This document shows, in pieces, positions 26,022 through 33,898 of a stretch of 64,000 nt of DNA. A model generated the notes under the pieces. It did no database searches. It saw nothing but the letters and a program-made list of their open reading frames with translations, and was not told the origin of the DNA. The stretch is from NCBI RefSeq assembly GCF_039541075.1, contig NZ_BAABFN010000001.1, positions 1,054,001-1,118,000 of the forward strand, in the 5' to 3' direction. The DNA comes from Compostibacter hankyongensis (GTDB lineage Bacteria > Bacteroidota > Bacteroidia > Chitinophagales > Chitinophagaceae). Made by a program: the position numbers and the translations under genes. Within the stretch, counting starts at the first letter, position 1. Every line of letters begins with the position of its first letter.

Positions 26022-27077
26022 ATGAAAACGATAAAAGGACCCGGTATCTTCCTGGCGCAGTTCCTGGGCGACGAAGCGCCTTTTAACAGCCTCAAAAGCA
26101 TTTGTGAATGGGCCGCCGGGCTGGGCTATAAAGGTGTGCAGATCCCTGTTTGGGATCCCCGTTGTATTGACATAAAAAAGGCGGCCGAGAGTAAGGACTA
26201 CGCCGATGAAATAAAAGGCATCGTACAGGAAGCCGGGCTGGAGATCACCGAGCTGAGCAGTCATATTATCGGGCAGCTGGTGGCCGTACATCCGGCCTAT
26301 GATGACCTGTTCGACGGCTTTGCGCCCCCCCAATATCACGGAAACCCTGCCGAGCGTACCCGTTGGGCGGTGGAACAGCTGAAATATTCCGCCAAGGCCA
26401 GCAGGAACCTGGGGCTGAATGCGCACGGTACCTTCAGCGGCGCCCTGCTGTGGCACACCGTATATCCCTGGCCGCAGCGCCCGGCCGGTCTGGTGGAAAC
26501 CGGTTTCCGGGAACTTGCCAAAAGATGGGTGCCCATACTGGATGTGTTCGAGGACTGCGGAGTAGACCTTTGCTATGAGATCCATCCCGGTGAGGACCTG
26601 CACGACGGTATCACTTACGAGCGGTTTCTGGAGGCAACGGGCAACCATAAACGCGCCTGCCTGCTGTACGACCCCAGCCATTTTGTGCTGCAATGCCTGA
26701 ACTACCTGGAATATATCGATATCTATCACGAGAAGATCCGCATGTTCCATGTAAAGGATGCCGAGTTCAACCCCACCGGCCGCAGCGGGGTATACGGCGG
26801 CTACCAGGGATGGGTGGAACGGCCCGGCCGCTTCCGCTCCCTCGGCGACGGACAGGTGGATTTCAAGGGTATCTTCAGCAAGCTCAGCCAGTACGATTAC
26901 GGCAGCTGGGCCGTCATGGAGTGGGAATGCTGCCTTAAACATCCCGAAGACGGAGCCCGGGAAGGAGCTCCCTTTATCCGCGATCATATCATCCGCGTCA
27001 CCGAAAAAGCTTTTGACGACTTTGCCGGCGGCGGAGCAGATGAAACGCTGAACCAGAAGGTGCTCGGCCTGAAATAA
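26022..27077 (+). CDS. Sugar phosphate isomerase/epimerase-like TIM-barrel protein
   Basis: The 351-residue protein matches the xylose-isomerase-like TIM-barrel family. The barrel strands and putative metal ligands are seen in GVQIPVWDPR, CYEIHPGEDLHDG (Glu and His), LLYDPSHFVLQ (Asp and His), MFHVKDAEFNP (His, Asp) and MEWECCLKHPEDG (Glu). This set fits a divalent-metal epimerase or isomerase. In 3-keto-glycoside loci such proteins act with DUF1080 lyases or hydrolases downstream of the dehydrogenase. The gene lies 200 bp after the dehydrogenase and 162 bp before the first DUF1080 gene. A second, Tat-signal-bearing TIM-barrel protein is encoded at 33 kb. Confidence 0.85.
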   Translation: MKTIKGPGIFLAQFLGDEAPFNSLKSICEWAAGLGYKGVQIPVWDPRCIDIKKAAESKDYADEIKGIVQEAGLEITELSSHIIGQLVAVHPAYDDLFDGFAPPQYHGNPAERTRWAVEQLKYSAKASRNLGLNAHGTFSGALLWHTVYPWPQRPAGLVETGFRELAKRWVPILDVFEDCGVDLCYEIHPGEDLHDGITYERFLEATGNHKRACLLYDPSHFVLQCLNYLEYIDIYHEKIRMFHVKDAEFNPTGRSGVYGGYQGWVERPGRFRSLGDGQVDFKGIFSKLSQYDYGSWAVMEWECCLKHPEDGAREGAPFIRDHIIRVTEKAFDDFAGGGADETLNQKVLGLK

Positions 27078-27239
27078 CGGCCGGGTAACGGGAATGGCTA
27101 CCTTAGAACCGTGAAGGAAGTCCTTGCCACCGGGTCAGCTTGTTTGTATTTTTTAACTAAAACGTTTTACCTTGTAACGGATTGTCCGGATTCCCGCTTT
27201 GTGCATCCGGATCATTTTTTATAAAAAAATAACCTTTAT

Positions 27240-27971
27240 ATGAAAAACTCAGGTAGGGCGCTGTGTCTGGCCATCGCTGCTTTGATGACCTGCAGTGCTG
27301 CACGGCTTACTGCACAGACGGTGAACACGCTTTCCAAAAAGGAAATGCGGCAGGGCTGGAAATTATTATTTGACGGCAAAGACCTGCAGGGCTGGCATCC
27401 TTACCTCCACCCCGGAGAAAAGCCGGCCTGGAAGGTGGAAGACGGAACGATCATGACGGACATGCCGGCAAAAGGCGGCGCCGAGGACCTGGTTACCGAT
27501 GAGGAGTACGGAAACTATGAGCTGAGCCTGGAATGGAATATTGAGGAAGGCGGTAACAGCGGGATCATTTTTAATATCCATGAAGATCCTTCGCACCGCG
27601 CCACCTATTTTACCGGTCCCGAGATGCAGGTGCTGGACAATGTAAAGGCCAGCGATAACAAAAAGGAAAACCACCTTGCCGGTTCCCTTTACGATCTGAT
27701 ACCGGCCGACCCCAAGGCCGTGCATCCTGCCGGACAGTGGAACCAGGTAAAGATCCGCGTGGACGACGAGGGCCACCTTGCCTTCTGGATGAACGGGAAG
27801 AAGGTGGTGGAGACCCAGCTTTGGACCGATCAGTGGAAAGAGATGGTGGCGGGCAGCAAGTTCAAAAACTGGAAGGATTTCGGTACATATAAGAAAGGGC
27901 ATATCGCCCTGCAGTTCCATGGCGGTATCGTGAAGTTCCGCAACATCAAGATACGGCCGCTGAAAGGGTGA
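27240..27971 (+). CDS. Exported DUF1080 (3-keto-disaccharide hydrolase-like) protein, first copy
   Basis: The 243-residue protein has a signal peptide (cleavage near LTAQ) and a single concanavalin-like jelly-roll domain of the DUF1080 family. Typical motifs are WKLLFDGKDLQGWHPY, WKVEDGTIMT, YGNYELSLEWNIEEGGNSGI, GPEMQVLDN and LYDLIPAD. Family members have been assigned hydrolase or lyase activity on 3-keto-glycosides. The second copy follows at 28191. The last four codons and the TGA (CTG AAA GGG TGA) lie within a composite repeat, so the native C-terminus may differ. Confidence 0.85.
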   Translation: MKNSGRALCLAIAALMTCSAARLTAQTVNTLSKKEMRQGWKLLFDGKDLQGWHPYLHPGEKPAWKVEDGTIMTDMPAKGGAEDLVTDEEYGNYELSLEWNIEEGGNSGIIFNIHEDPSHRATYFTGPEMQVLDNVKASDNKKENHLAGSLYDLIPADPKAVHPAGQWNQVKIRVDDEGHLAFWMNGKKVVETQLWTDQWKEMVAGSKFKNWKDFGTYKKGHIALQFHGGIVKFRNIKIRPLKG

Positions 27972-28186
27972 AGGGTGAAGGGTGAAAGGCAAAGGGCATT
28001 AATTTGGTAATTTACTTCGTGCATAATGTTTTTTTTATTTGTCTCAGTGAAGGCTTCGCCTTTGATGATATGCTGATTTATTTCGTGCTCAATGATCTTT
28101 GGTGGTCTCAATGAACGCTCCGCGTTTGATGATTGTTTCATCATCAAATTATCAAATTCCCAAATCATCAAATCAATCATAACCCA
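27961..28186 (+). repeat. Composite intergenic repeat R4 (head + type C body with tandem hairpins)
   Basis: The head (GAAAGGGTGAAGGGTGAAGG, then GTGAAAGGC) overlaps the stop of the upstream DUF1080 gene. GGGCATTAATTTGG, then GATGATATGCTGATTT and a 3' arm of CATCATCAAATTATCAAA and CAAATCATCAAATC follow. The repeat ends 4 bp before the next ATG. It lacks the C/G palindrome seen in the other heads. Confidence 0.75.
28041..28133 (+). repeat. Two direct 29-bp copies with compensatory hairpin change
   Basis: Copies at 28041-28069 and 28105-28133 share GTCTCA, TGAA and TTTGATGAT. Each holds a 5-bp hairpin: AAGGC-TTC-GCCTT in the first and AACGC-TCC-GCGTT in the second. Two of the four mismatches are a paired G-C to C-G exchange. 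Confidence 0.75.
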
Positions 28187-28190
28187 TCCT

Positions 28191-28988
28191 ATGAAACAGA
28201 CATTCGTTTTCATCATGATCTGCGGCATGCTGGCCTCCTGCGGCAACAGTGGCAGCGGCAACGCGGCCCAGGACAGCACGGTTGCCGGTCCCGCAACAGA
28301 CAGTTCCGAGGCCACCGCAGAAACGGCTCCGCCGAACCAGCTTACCGACGCCGAAAAAGCGGCAGGCTGGCAGCTGCTCTTTGATGGTACGTCGCTCAGC
28401 GGCTGGCACTCCTTCCATCAGCAGCAGCCGGGCAGCGCCTGGAAAATACAGGACGGCGCCATCATGCTGGATACCGCTCAGCGTAAAGGCTACCAGATAA
28501 AGGGTGGGGGAGATCTCCTGACCGACGCCACCTATGGCAACTTCGACCTGAAGCTGCAATGGAAGATACAGCCCTGCGGTAACAGCGGCGTGCTTTTCTA
28601 TGTGCAGGACGAGCCCAGATATGCCGAAAGCTGGCATACCGGCCCCGAGGTGCAGGTGCTGGACAATTCCTGCCACTCCGATGCCAAAATACCCAAGCAC
28701 CGCGCCGGTGATTTGTATGATCTTATCTCCTCCAGTCCCGAGACGGTAAATCCTGCCGGCCAGTGGAACGACGTAGAGATCCGTTCAGACAACGGACATC
28801 TGCAGCTATTCCTGAACGGGGTACAGGTCGTGGAAACACAGCTGTGGACGGATGAATGGAAAAAGCTGGTGGCCGGCAGCAAGTTTAAGGCCATGCCCGG
28901 ATTCGGTACCTTCAAGGAAGGTCACCTTGCCCTGCAGGACCATGGCTTCATGGTCTGGTACCGCAATATCCGCATCCGGAAGCTCTGA
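28191..28988 (+). CDS. DUF1080 lipoprotein (3-keto-disaccharide hydrolase-like), second copy
   Basis: The 265-residue protein starts with a lipoprotein signal (MKQTFVFIMICGMLASC) and a low-complexity Ser/Ala/Thr linker. A DUF1080 domain follows that is clearly paralogous to the one at 27240: WQLLFDGTSLSGWHSF, WKIQDGAIMLD, YGNFDLKLQWKIQPCGNSGV, GPEVQVLDN and VVETQLWTDEWKKLVAGSKF. The ATG at 28191 was chosen because the lipobox follows it directly; upstream sequence in frame is repeat DNA. Tandem copies, one soluble and one lipid-anchored, may process successive linkages or different substrates. That is inference. Confidence 0.85.
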   Translation: MKQTFVFIMICGMLASCGNSGSGNAAQDSTVAGPATDSSEATAETAPPNQLTDAEKAAGWQLLFDGTSLSGWHSFHQQQPGSAWKIQDGAIMLDTAQRKGYQIKGGGDLLTDATYGNFDLKLQWKIQPCGNSGVLFYVQDEPRYAESWHTGPEVQVLDNSCHSDAKIPKHRAGDLYDLISSSPETVNPAGQWNDVEIRSDNGHLQLFLNGVQVVETQLWTDEWKKLVAGSKFKAMPGFGTFKEGHLALQDHGFMVWYRNIRIRKL

Positions 28989-29025
28989 ACAGGAGCAGCG
29001 ATAATTTAAAAAAAAGTTTAAACCC

Positions 29026-29070
29026 AAACCTGTAAATTTATGTCCTCATAAATTACAGGTTTTATTTTTC
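29026..29070 (+). terminator. Strong hairpin with T-rich tail 11 bp before the ThuA-fusion start
   Basis: AAACCTGTAAATTTATG pairs with CATAAATTACAGGTTT around a TCCT loop, giving 16 bp with one bulge, followed by TTTTATTTTT. It looks like the terminator of the DUF1080 operon. It abuts the next start codon (29075), so it may also limit ribosome access or act as an attenuator. Confidence 0.7.
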
Positions 29071-29074
29071 TACT

Positions 29075-32000
29075 ATGCGTCTATTTCATACTCTTCTTCT
29101 GTTAGGCGGCGTTGCGCTGCTCGGGATCTCCTGCACCCATAAACGTCCGGGCCGTCCGCGGATCCTCGTTTTTGGAAAAACCGCCGGTTTTCACCATGCC
29201 TCCATCCCAGACGGTATGAAGGCCATCCGGCAGCTGGGCACTGAGAACGGTTTCGATGTGGACACCACTACCGATGCCGCGAAGTTTACCGAGGATACCC
29301 TCAAGCAATATACTGCGGTAGTATTTATGAGCACTACCGGCGATGTGCTGGATGACCGTCAGCAGGCAGACTTTGAAAGATATATCCAGGCCGGCGGCGG
29401 CTATCTGGGTGTACACGCCGCCGCGGACTGCGAATATCACTGGCCCTGGTACGGCAAGCTGGTCGGCGCTTATTTCAAAAGCCATCCCCGGCAGCAGCAG
29501 GCCACCCTGCATATCCACAAGGACGCGAAGTTCCCGGTGACGGATTCCCTGCCCGATCCCTGGACGCGGAAGGATGAGTGGTACAACTTCCGCCAGCCGC
29601 CGACGGATGTGCATGTGCTGGTATCGATAGACGAAAAATCGTATGAAGGCGGGGAAAACGGAGATAATCATCCCATGGTATGGTACCACGAGTACGACGG
29701 AGGAAGGGCTTTTTATATGGAGCTGGGTCATACCAACGAATCCTATACGGAACCCAATTTCCTGAAGCTGCTGCTGGCCGGTCTGAAATATGCCATCAGT
29801 AAAAACGAAGAGCTGGACTACCGGAAAGCCACCAGCCTGCGCATACCCGATGAAGACCGCTTTGCCAAGGAATTTCTGGGCGGGGGGCTTGACGAGCCCA
29901 CCGAGCTGACCGTATTGCCCAACCTGGATATCCTCATCGGCGAGCGGAAGGGACAGATCATGTTTTACAATGCTGCGCAAAAAAAAATGTCGCAGGTAGC
30001 GGAGCTGAAGGTATACAGCAAGGCCCTGCATGTAAAGGGGGTAAATGTGGAAACCGGTCTGATGGGACTGCAGGCCGACCCGCAGTATGAAAAGAACCAC
30101 TGGATATATGTTTATTATTCCCCGGTGGATAAATCCGTAGACCGGCTGTCCCGCTTCAAGTTCGAGAACAATACCTTCAACCTGCAAAGCGAGCAGACCA
30201 TCCTGGAGGTAAATACCAACCGGGAGATATGCTGCCATACCGGCGGATCCATCGCTTTTGACGGCGAAGGCAACCTGTATCTGTCGGTAGGCGACAATAC
30301 CACGCCCTTCGACGAAAAGGATACGGTTACCGGCAAGGGCTTCCCGGTGAACCTGCACGGTTTTTCCCCGCTGGACGACCGGCCGGGGTATGAGCATTAC
30401 GACGATCGTCGCGCCGCCGGTAACAGCAACGACCTGCGGGGCAAGATACTGCGTATAAAGGTCCATGAAGATGGTACCTATGAAATACCGAAGGGAAATC
30501 TTTTCCCGGAAGGCACTGCCAAAACGCGACCGGAGATATATGTGATGGGCGATCGCAACCCCTACCGTATTTCAGTAGACAAGCACAACGGTTACCTGTA
30601 CTGGGGTGAGGTAGGTCCCGATGCCGGCAACGACAGCCTTGAAACGCGGGGCCCCCGCGGTTACGACGAAGTAAACCAGGCGCGCAAGGCCGGCAATTTC
30701 GGATGGCCCTACTTTGTGGGAAACAACTATCCTTATCATCAGTATGATTACGCTACCGGCACCCCCGGCCCGGCATTCGATCCTGAGCATGTGGTCAATA
30801 ATTCGCGTAACAATACCGGTATACGCGATCTGCCGCCCGCCCAGCCCGCCTTTATCTGGTATCCCTATGCCGCCTCACCCGATTTCCCCCAAGTGGGACA
30901 GGGTGGGCGTACCGCCATGGCCGGCCCGGTATATTACGTGAACGACTATCCTAAAGAGACCCGTCTGCCGGATTACTACGACGGCAAGTTCTTCGCTTAC
31001 GACTGGATCCGTAACTGGATCAAGGTGGTGACGATGGACAAGGAAGGCAACCTGCAGAAGATAGAGCCTTTTATGCCGCATGAGAAATTCAACAATATCA
31101 GCGATATGGAGGTGGGTAAAGACGGCCGCATCTATATCGTAGAATATGGCAAGGGATGGTTTGCCAAGAACCCCGACGCGGGTCTGTATGTGATCACCTA
31201 TAACGGGGGCAACCGTCCGCCTGAGGCTTCGCTCGAGGTGAACAAAAAGGCCGGTGCGCTGCCCTTTGCGGTACATGCCTCCGTGAAGGCAAACGACCCC
31301 GACGGAGATTCGCTGACCTATCACTGGCAGCTCGGAGATCAGGTAAAAAGGGATACAAAAACGCCGGAGCTGGACTATACCTTCCAAAATCCGGGAACCT
31401 ATCCCGTATCGGTATCCGTGGAAGATACGCATGGTGCCAGCGTAAAGAGCAGCGCGATCACCGTATATGCCGGAAATGAGGCGCCGCAGGTAGACCTGCA
31501 GGTGAAAGGAAATCCTTCCTTTTATTTCCCTGGGAAGCCGGTCGCCTATGCGGTGACGGTGCAGGACAAGGAAGACGGCAGTACGGAGGCCGGTAATCTG
31601 GATCTTTCCCGGCTGCTCGTGCGGGCCGATTATTTGGAGAGCCCGGACAAGGCAGCCCTGCCTGTAGGGCATGAGGCCGCGATGGTGGCCGGCGTATCCG
31701 GCAAGAGCATCATGGAGTCGCTGGATTGCCAGTCCTGTCACAAGGTGGATACCACCTCTGTAGGTCCTGCCTTTATGCGGGTGGCCGAAAAATACAAATC
31801 CGATCCCAAAGCTGAGGATTACCTGGCGCATAAGATCATAAAAGGCGGTTCGGGAGTATGGGGAGAGGTAGCGATGGCCGCCCATCCCAACCTGTCGGTG
31901 GATGATGCGGAGAAGATCGTCAGCTGGATTCTTTCCCTGGCCGACGAGAGGGCCGCAGGACCCTCGCTTCCCCCTTCCGGCACGGTTAACCCCGGGCAGT

Positions 32001-32497
32001 TCAAGCTTACCGATCAGGGCGTGCTGATGATCAGCGCAGCCTATACGGACAAGGGCGGAAATCAGGTGCCCCCGCTTACAGGCCGGAGCACCGTTGTGTT
32101 GCAGAATCCCTACCTGTCCGCTACGGATGCGAAGTCTTCAGGATTTTCAGATCAGAAGATGGGGGATCTGCAGTTTGCCGCGTTGAATGGAGCAAAGGGA
32201 TGGCTGTCTTTCAGAAAGATCAGCCTGCAGGATATACATACGGTAGAAATCCGTTATGGCGTGGATACTGCGGTGGCGCAGGGCTGGCAGCTGGAGCTGC
32301 ACCTCGACAAGCCTGACGGTCCGCTGGCCGGGCAGGTTACCCTGGGTCCGGGCGCATCCGCGAAGAAGCCGGTAACGGCAACGCTTACACTCGGCGATGC
32401 TGCCGGCAATGCTCCGCACGACCTGTACTTTGTGGTGCAGAAAAAGGAAGCGTCGGAAAAAGGTCGGCTGGGGATCGTCGGCATGCGGTTCCGGTAG
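29075..32497 (+). CDS. ThuA / PQQ-dependent sugar dehydrogenase-like / PKD / cytochrome c fusion lipoprotein
   Basis: The 1140-residue protein has a lipoprotein signal (LLGGVALLGISC). A ThuA-like domain spans about residues 27-250 (RILVFGKTAGFHHASIPDGM, GGGYLGVHAAADCEYHWPWY, GGRAFYMELGHT). A GSDH-type six-bladed propeller at about 265-700 has EFLGGGLDEPTELTVLPN and YLSVGDNTTPF. A PKD domain lies near 715-810 (DPDGDSLTYHWQLGD). A cytochrome c domain has CQSCH at residues 885-889 and a possible distal Met. The C-terminus resembles a carbohydrate-binding jelly roll. The layout suggests periplasmic sugar oxidation with electron transfer through heme. ThuA family members take part in 3-keto-sugar metabolism. 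PQQ use is not proven by sequence. Confidence 0.82.
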   Translation: MRLFHTLLLLGGVALLGISCTHKRPGRPRILVFGKTAGFHHASIPDGMKAIRQLGTENGFDVDTTTDAAKFTEDTLKQYTAVVFMSTTGDVLDDRQQADFERYIQAGGGYLGVHAAADCEYHWPWYGKLVGAYFKSHPRQQQATLHIHKDAKFPVTDSLPDPWTRKDEWYNFRQPPTDVHVLVSIDEKSYEGGENGDNHPMVWYHEYDGGRAFYMELGHTNESYTEPNFLKLLLAGLKYAISKNEELDYRKATSLRIPDEDRFAKEFLGGGLDEPTELTVLPNLDILIGERKGQIMFYNAAQKKMSQVAELKVYSKALHVKGVNVETGLMGLQADPQYEKNHWIYVYYSPVDKSVDRLSRFKFENNTFNLQSEQTILEVNTNREICCHTGGSIAFDGEGNLYLSVGDNTTPFDEKDTVTGKGFPVNLHGFSPLDDRPGYEHYDDRRAAGNSNDLRGKILRIKVHEDGTYEIPKGNLFPEGTAKTRPEIYVMGDRNPYRISVDKHNGYLYWGEVGPDAGNDSLETRGPRGYDEVNQARKAGNFGWPYFVGNNYPYHQYDYATGTPGPAFDPEHVVNNSRNNTGIRDLPPAQPAFIWYPYAASPDFPQVGQGGRTAMAGPVYYVNDYPKETRLPDYYDGKFFAYDWIRNWIKVVTMDKEGNLQKIEPFMPHEKFNNISDMEVGKDGRIYIVEYGKGWFAKNPDAGLYVITYNGGNRPPEASLEVNKKAGALPFAVHASVKANDPDGDSLTYHWQLGDQVKRDTKTPELDYTFQNPGTYPVSVSVEDTHGASVKSSAITVYAGNEAPQVDLQVKGNPSFYFPGKPVAYAVTVQDKEDGSTEAGNLDLSRLLVRADYLESPDKAALPVGHEAAMVAGVSGKSIMESLDCQSCHKVDTTSVGPAFMRVAEKYKSDPKAEDYLAHKIIKGGSGVWGEVAMAAHPNLSVDDAEKIVSWILSLADERAAGPSLPPSGTVNPGQFKLTDQGVLMISAAYTDKGGNQVPPLTGRSTVVLQNPYLSATDAKSSGFSDQKMGDLQFAALNGAKGWLSFRKISLQDIHTVEIRYGVDTAVAQGWQLELHLDKPDGPLAGQVTLGPGASAKKPVTATLTLGDAAGNAPHDLYFVVQKKEASEKGRLGIVGMRFR

Positions 32498-32619
32498 AAG
32501 TCTAAGGTTCAAAGTTTAAGGTCTAAAGTTAATTTGCCTGGAATGAAACTTTAGACCTTAAACTTTAAACTTAAAGCGCCTTTTACCCTTCTCCTTTCAC
32601 CTTTTTACCCTGTCAGGGG
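32498..32619 (-). repeat. Composite intergenic repeat R5 (type B hairpin + head)
   Basis: This fills the whole gap between two convergent genes. In minus orientation the head starts right after the TMEM220-like stop (palindrome around 32618-32608, CCCTGACAGGG, then AAGGTGAAAGGAGAAGGG). A hairpin with 23-nt arms (32508-32530 and 32547-32569, one mismatch) and a 16-nt loop follows. Its core matches the R2 hairpin at 36 of 37 positions. Confidence 0.8.
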
Positions 32620-32620
32620 C

Positions 32621-32986
32621 TTAGGAAGTATACACCAAGTAATTGATCAGCAGGGCGCCCGAGATGATCAGCAGCCCGAAAAACTCCCGCGTCTTTTCGA
32701 TCCAGGGCTTTGTGGCCTGCATGGTAGCGGCAATATTCTGCGCACGGTACTTGGTTATCCAATCCCTTACCCCGTCTTTGGCAAAGAACAGGATCACAGC
32801 GTAGACCAGGTAAAAAGCAATGGCTACCAGGTAGGCGATGGGGAAATAATACCCGAAAACGGCCGCCCCGCAGCAAAGCGCGGCGAAAAGATAGATGGGC
32901 ACCCAGAGCCAGGAATCCGTATCGTTCAGGTTCAGCCAGGCAAACCACAGGAAGGCCAGGCAAAAGATAACATTGATGATGATCAT
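32621..32986 (-). CDS. Transmembrane family 220 (TMEM220-like) protein
   Basis: The 121-residue protein has three or four hydrophobic helices and the TMEM220 opening pattern: a short hydrophobic start, then LAFLWFAWLNLNDTDSWLWVPIYL (read in two parts) with the conserved N-x-N-D-x-D. The C-terminal helix LLIISGALLINYLVYTS follows a basic loop. The function of the family is unknown. It starts 15 bp after the stop of the Tat-secreted TIM-barrel gene on the same strand, so the two are probably co-transcribed. The stop codon is followed directly by a composite repeat. Confidence 0.7.
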   Translation of the reverse strand: MIIINVIFCLAFLWFAWLNLNDTDSWLWVPIYLFAALCCGAAVFGYYFPIAYLVAIAFYLVYAVILFFAKDGVRDWITKYRAQNIAATMQATKPWIEKTREFFGLLIISGALLINYLVYTS

Positions 32987-33001
32987 GATTAAGATAGTCT
33001 G

Positions 33002-33898
33002 CTATACAATATTTTTCTTCAGGTACTGGTAGCTCTTCGTAATGCTGACAAAGGGATCGCCGGGGCATTTGTCCTGTTCTACAAAGAAATGCTGCATGCC
33101 GGCTTCCTGCTTGTGCTGGAAGATGGTTTTGAAATCAATAACACCGCTGCCTACTTCCGTAAAATTCTGCTCGGGCGTATTGTCCATATCCTTTACATGC
33201 CATAGCGGAAAACGGCCCGGATTTTGCTGGAAAAGCTCCAGGGGTTTACGGCCTGCCCGGGTGACCCAGTAAAGATCCATTTCCATTTTTACGAGGTCCT
33301 TGTCGGTTTCCCGGAGCAGCACGTTATAAGGCAGTTCCCCGTTTATGCTTTCAAATTCAAAGTTGTGATTATGATAGCAGAATTGTATCCCTGCTTTTTT
33401 ACAGGTTTCTCCCGCCTTGTTGAAGCTGAGTGCAATCTGTTTGTAATCGTCGATGGTTTTTCTTTCTTCCGGCATCAGATAGGCGCATACCATGTATTCC
33501 AGTCCTGCGGTATGTGCATCCTCTACGGCCTTTTCCCAATCGTGCAGTATCGTGCCTTTGGCAAAGGTGCCGTTCTGCAGGGCGGCTCCCAACATATAAT
33601 GACTGCTGGGCATCTGCAGGCCGTTCTTTTTCAGCAGGGCGGCAAAGTCTTCCGCGCTCATGCCATAAAAAGACTCCGTTCCGGTATAGGTGGCGCCTTC
33701 TACGATCTGATAGCCCACCTCGGCCACGCGGGCCAGCGTGCCGCTGGGATCTTTTTGCATCGCATCGCGGACGGTATAGAGCTGCAGCCCTATTTTATTG
33801 CTGCTGCTTCCGCTGCAGGCGCTGAGCAGAGAAGGGCCGAGGCCGATGCCCAGCGAAAGCAGCGTGCCTTGCTTCAGAAAGGATCTTCTGGATGTCAT
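33002..33898 (-). CDS. Tat-exported sugar phosphate isomerase/epimerase-like protein
   Basis: The 298-residue protein begins with a twin-arginine signal and lipobox (MTSRRSFLKQG ... LLSAC), so it is probably lipid-anchored outside the cytoplasm. A xylose-isomerase-like TIM barrel follows: IGLQLYTVRDAMQKDP, CYHNHNFEFE (His/Glu site), KMEMDLYWVTRAG (Asp site), WHVKDMD (His/Asp) and FFVEQDKCPG (Glu). It is the second such barrel in this region and could act on 3-keto-sugars in the periplasm. The ATG at 33898 is favoured because the Tat motif follows it; frame sequence upstream contains a promoter-like direct repeat. Confidence 0.8.
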   Translation of the reverse strand: MTSRRSFLKQGTLLSLGIGLGPSLLSACSGSSSNKIGLQLYTVRDAMQKDPSGTLARVAEVGYQIVEGATYTGTESFYGMSAEDFAALLKKNGLQMPSSHYMLGAALQNGTFAKGTILHDWEKAVEDAHTAGLEYMVCAYLMPEERKTIDDYKQIALSFNKAGETCKKAGIQFCYHNHNFEFESINGELPYNVLLRETDKDLVKMEMDLYWVTRAGRKPLELFQQNPGRFPLWHVKDMDNTPEQNFTEVGSGVIDFKTIFQHKQEAGMQHFFVEQDKCPGDPFVSITKSYQYLKKNIV

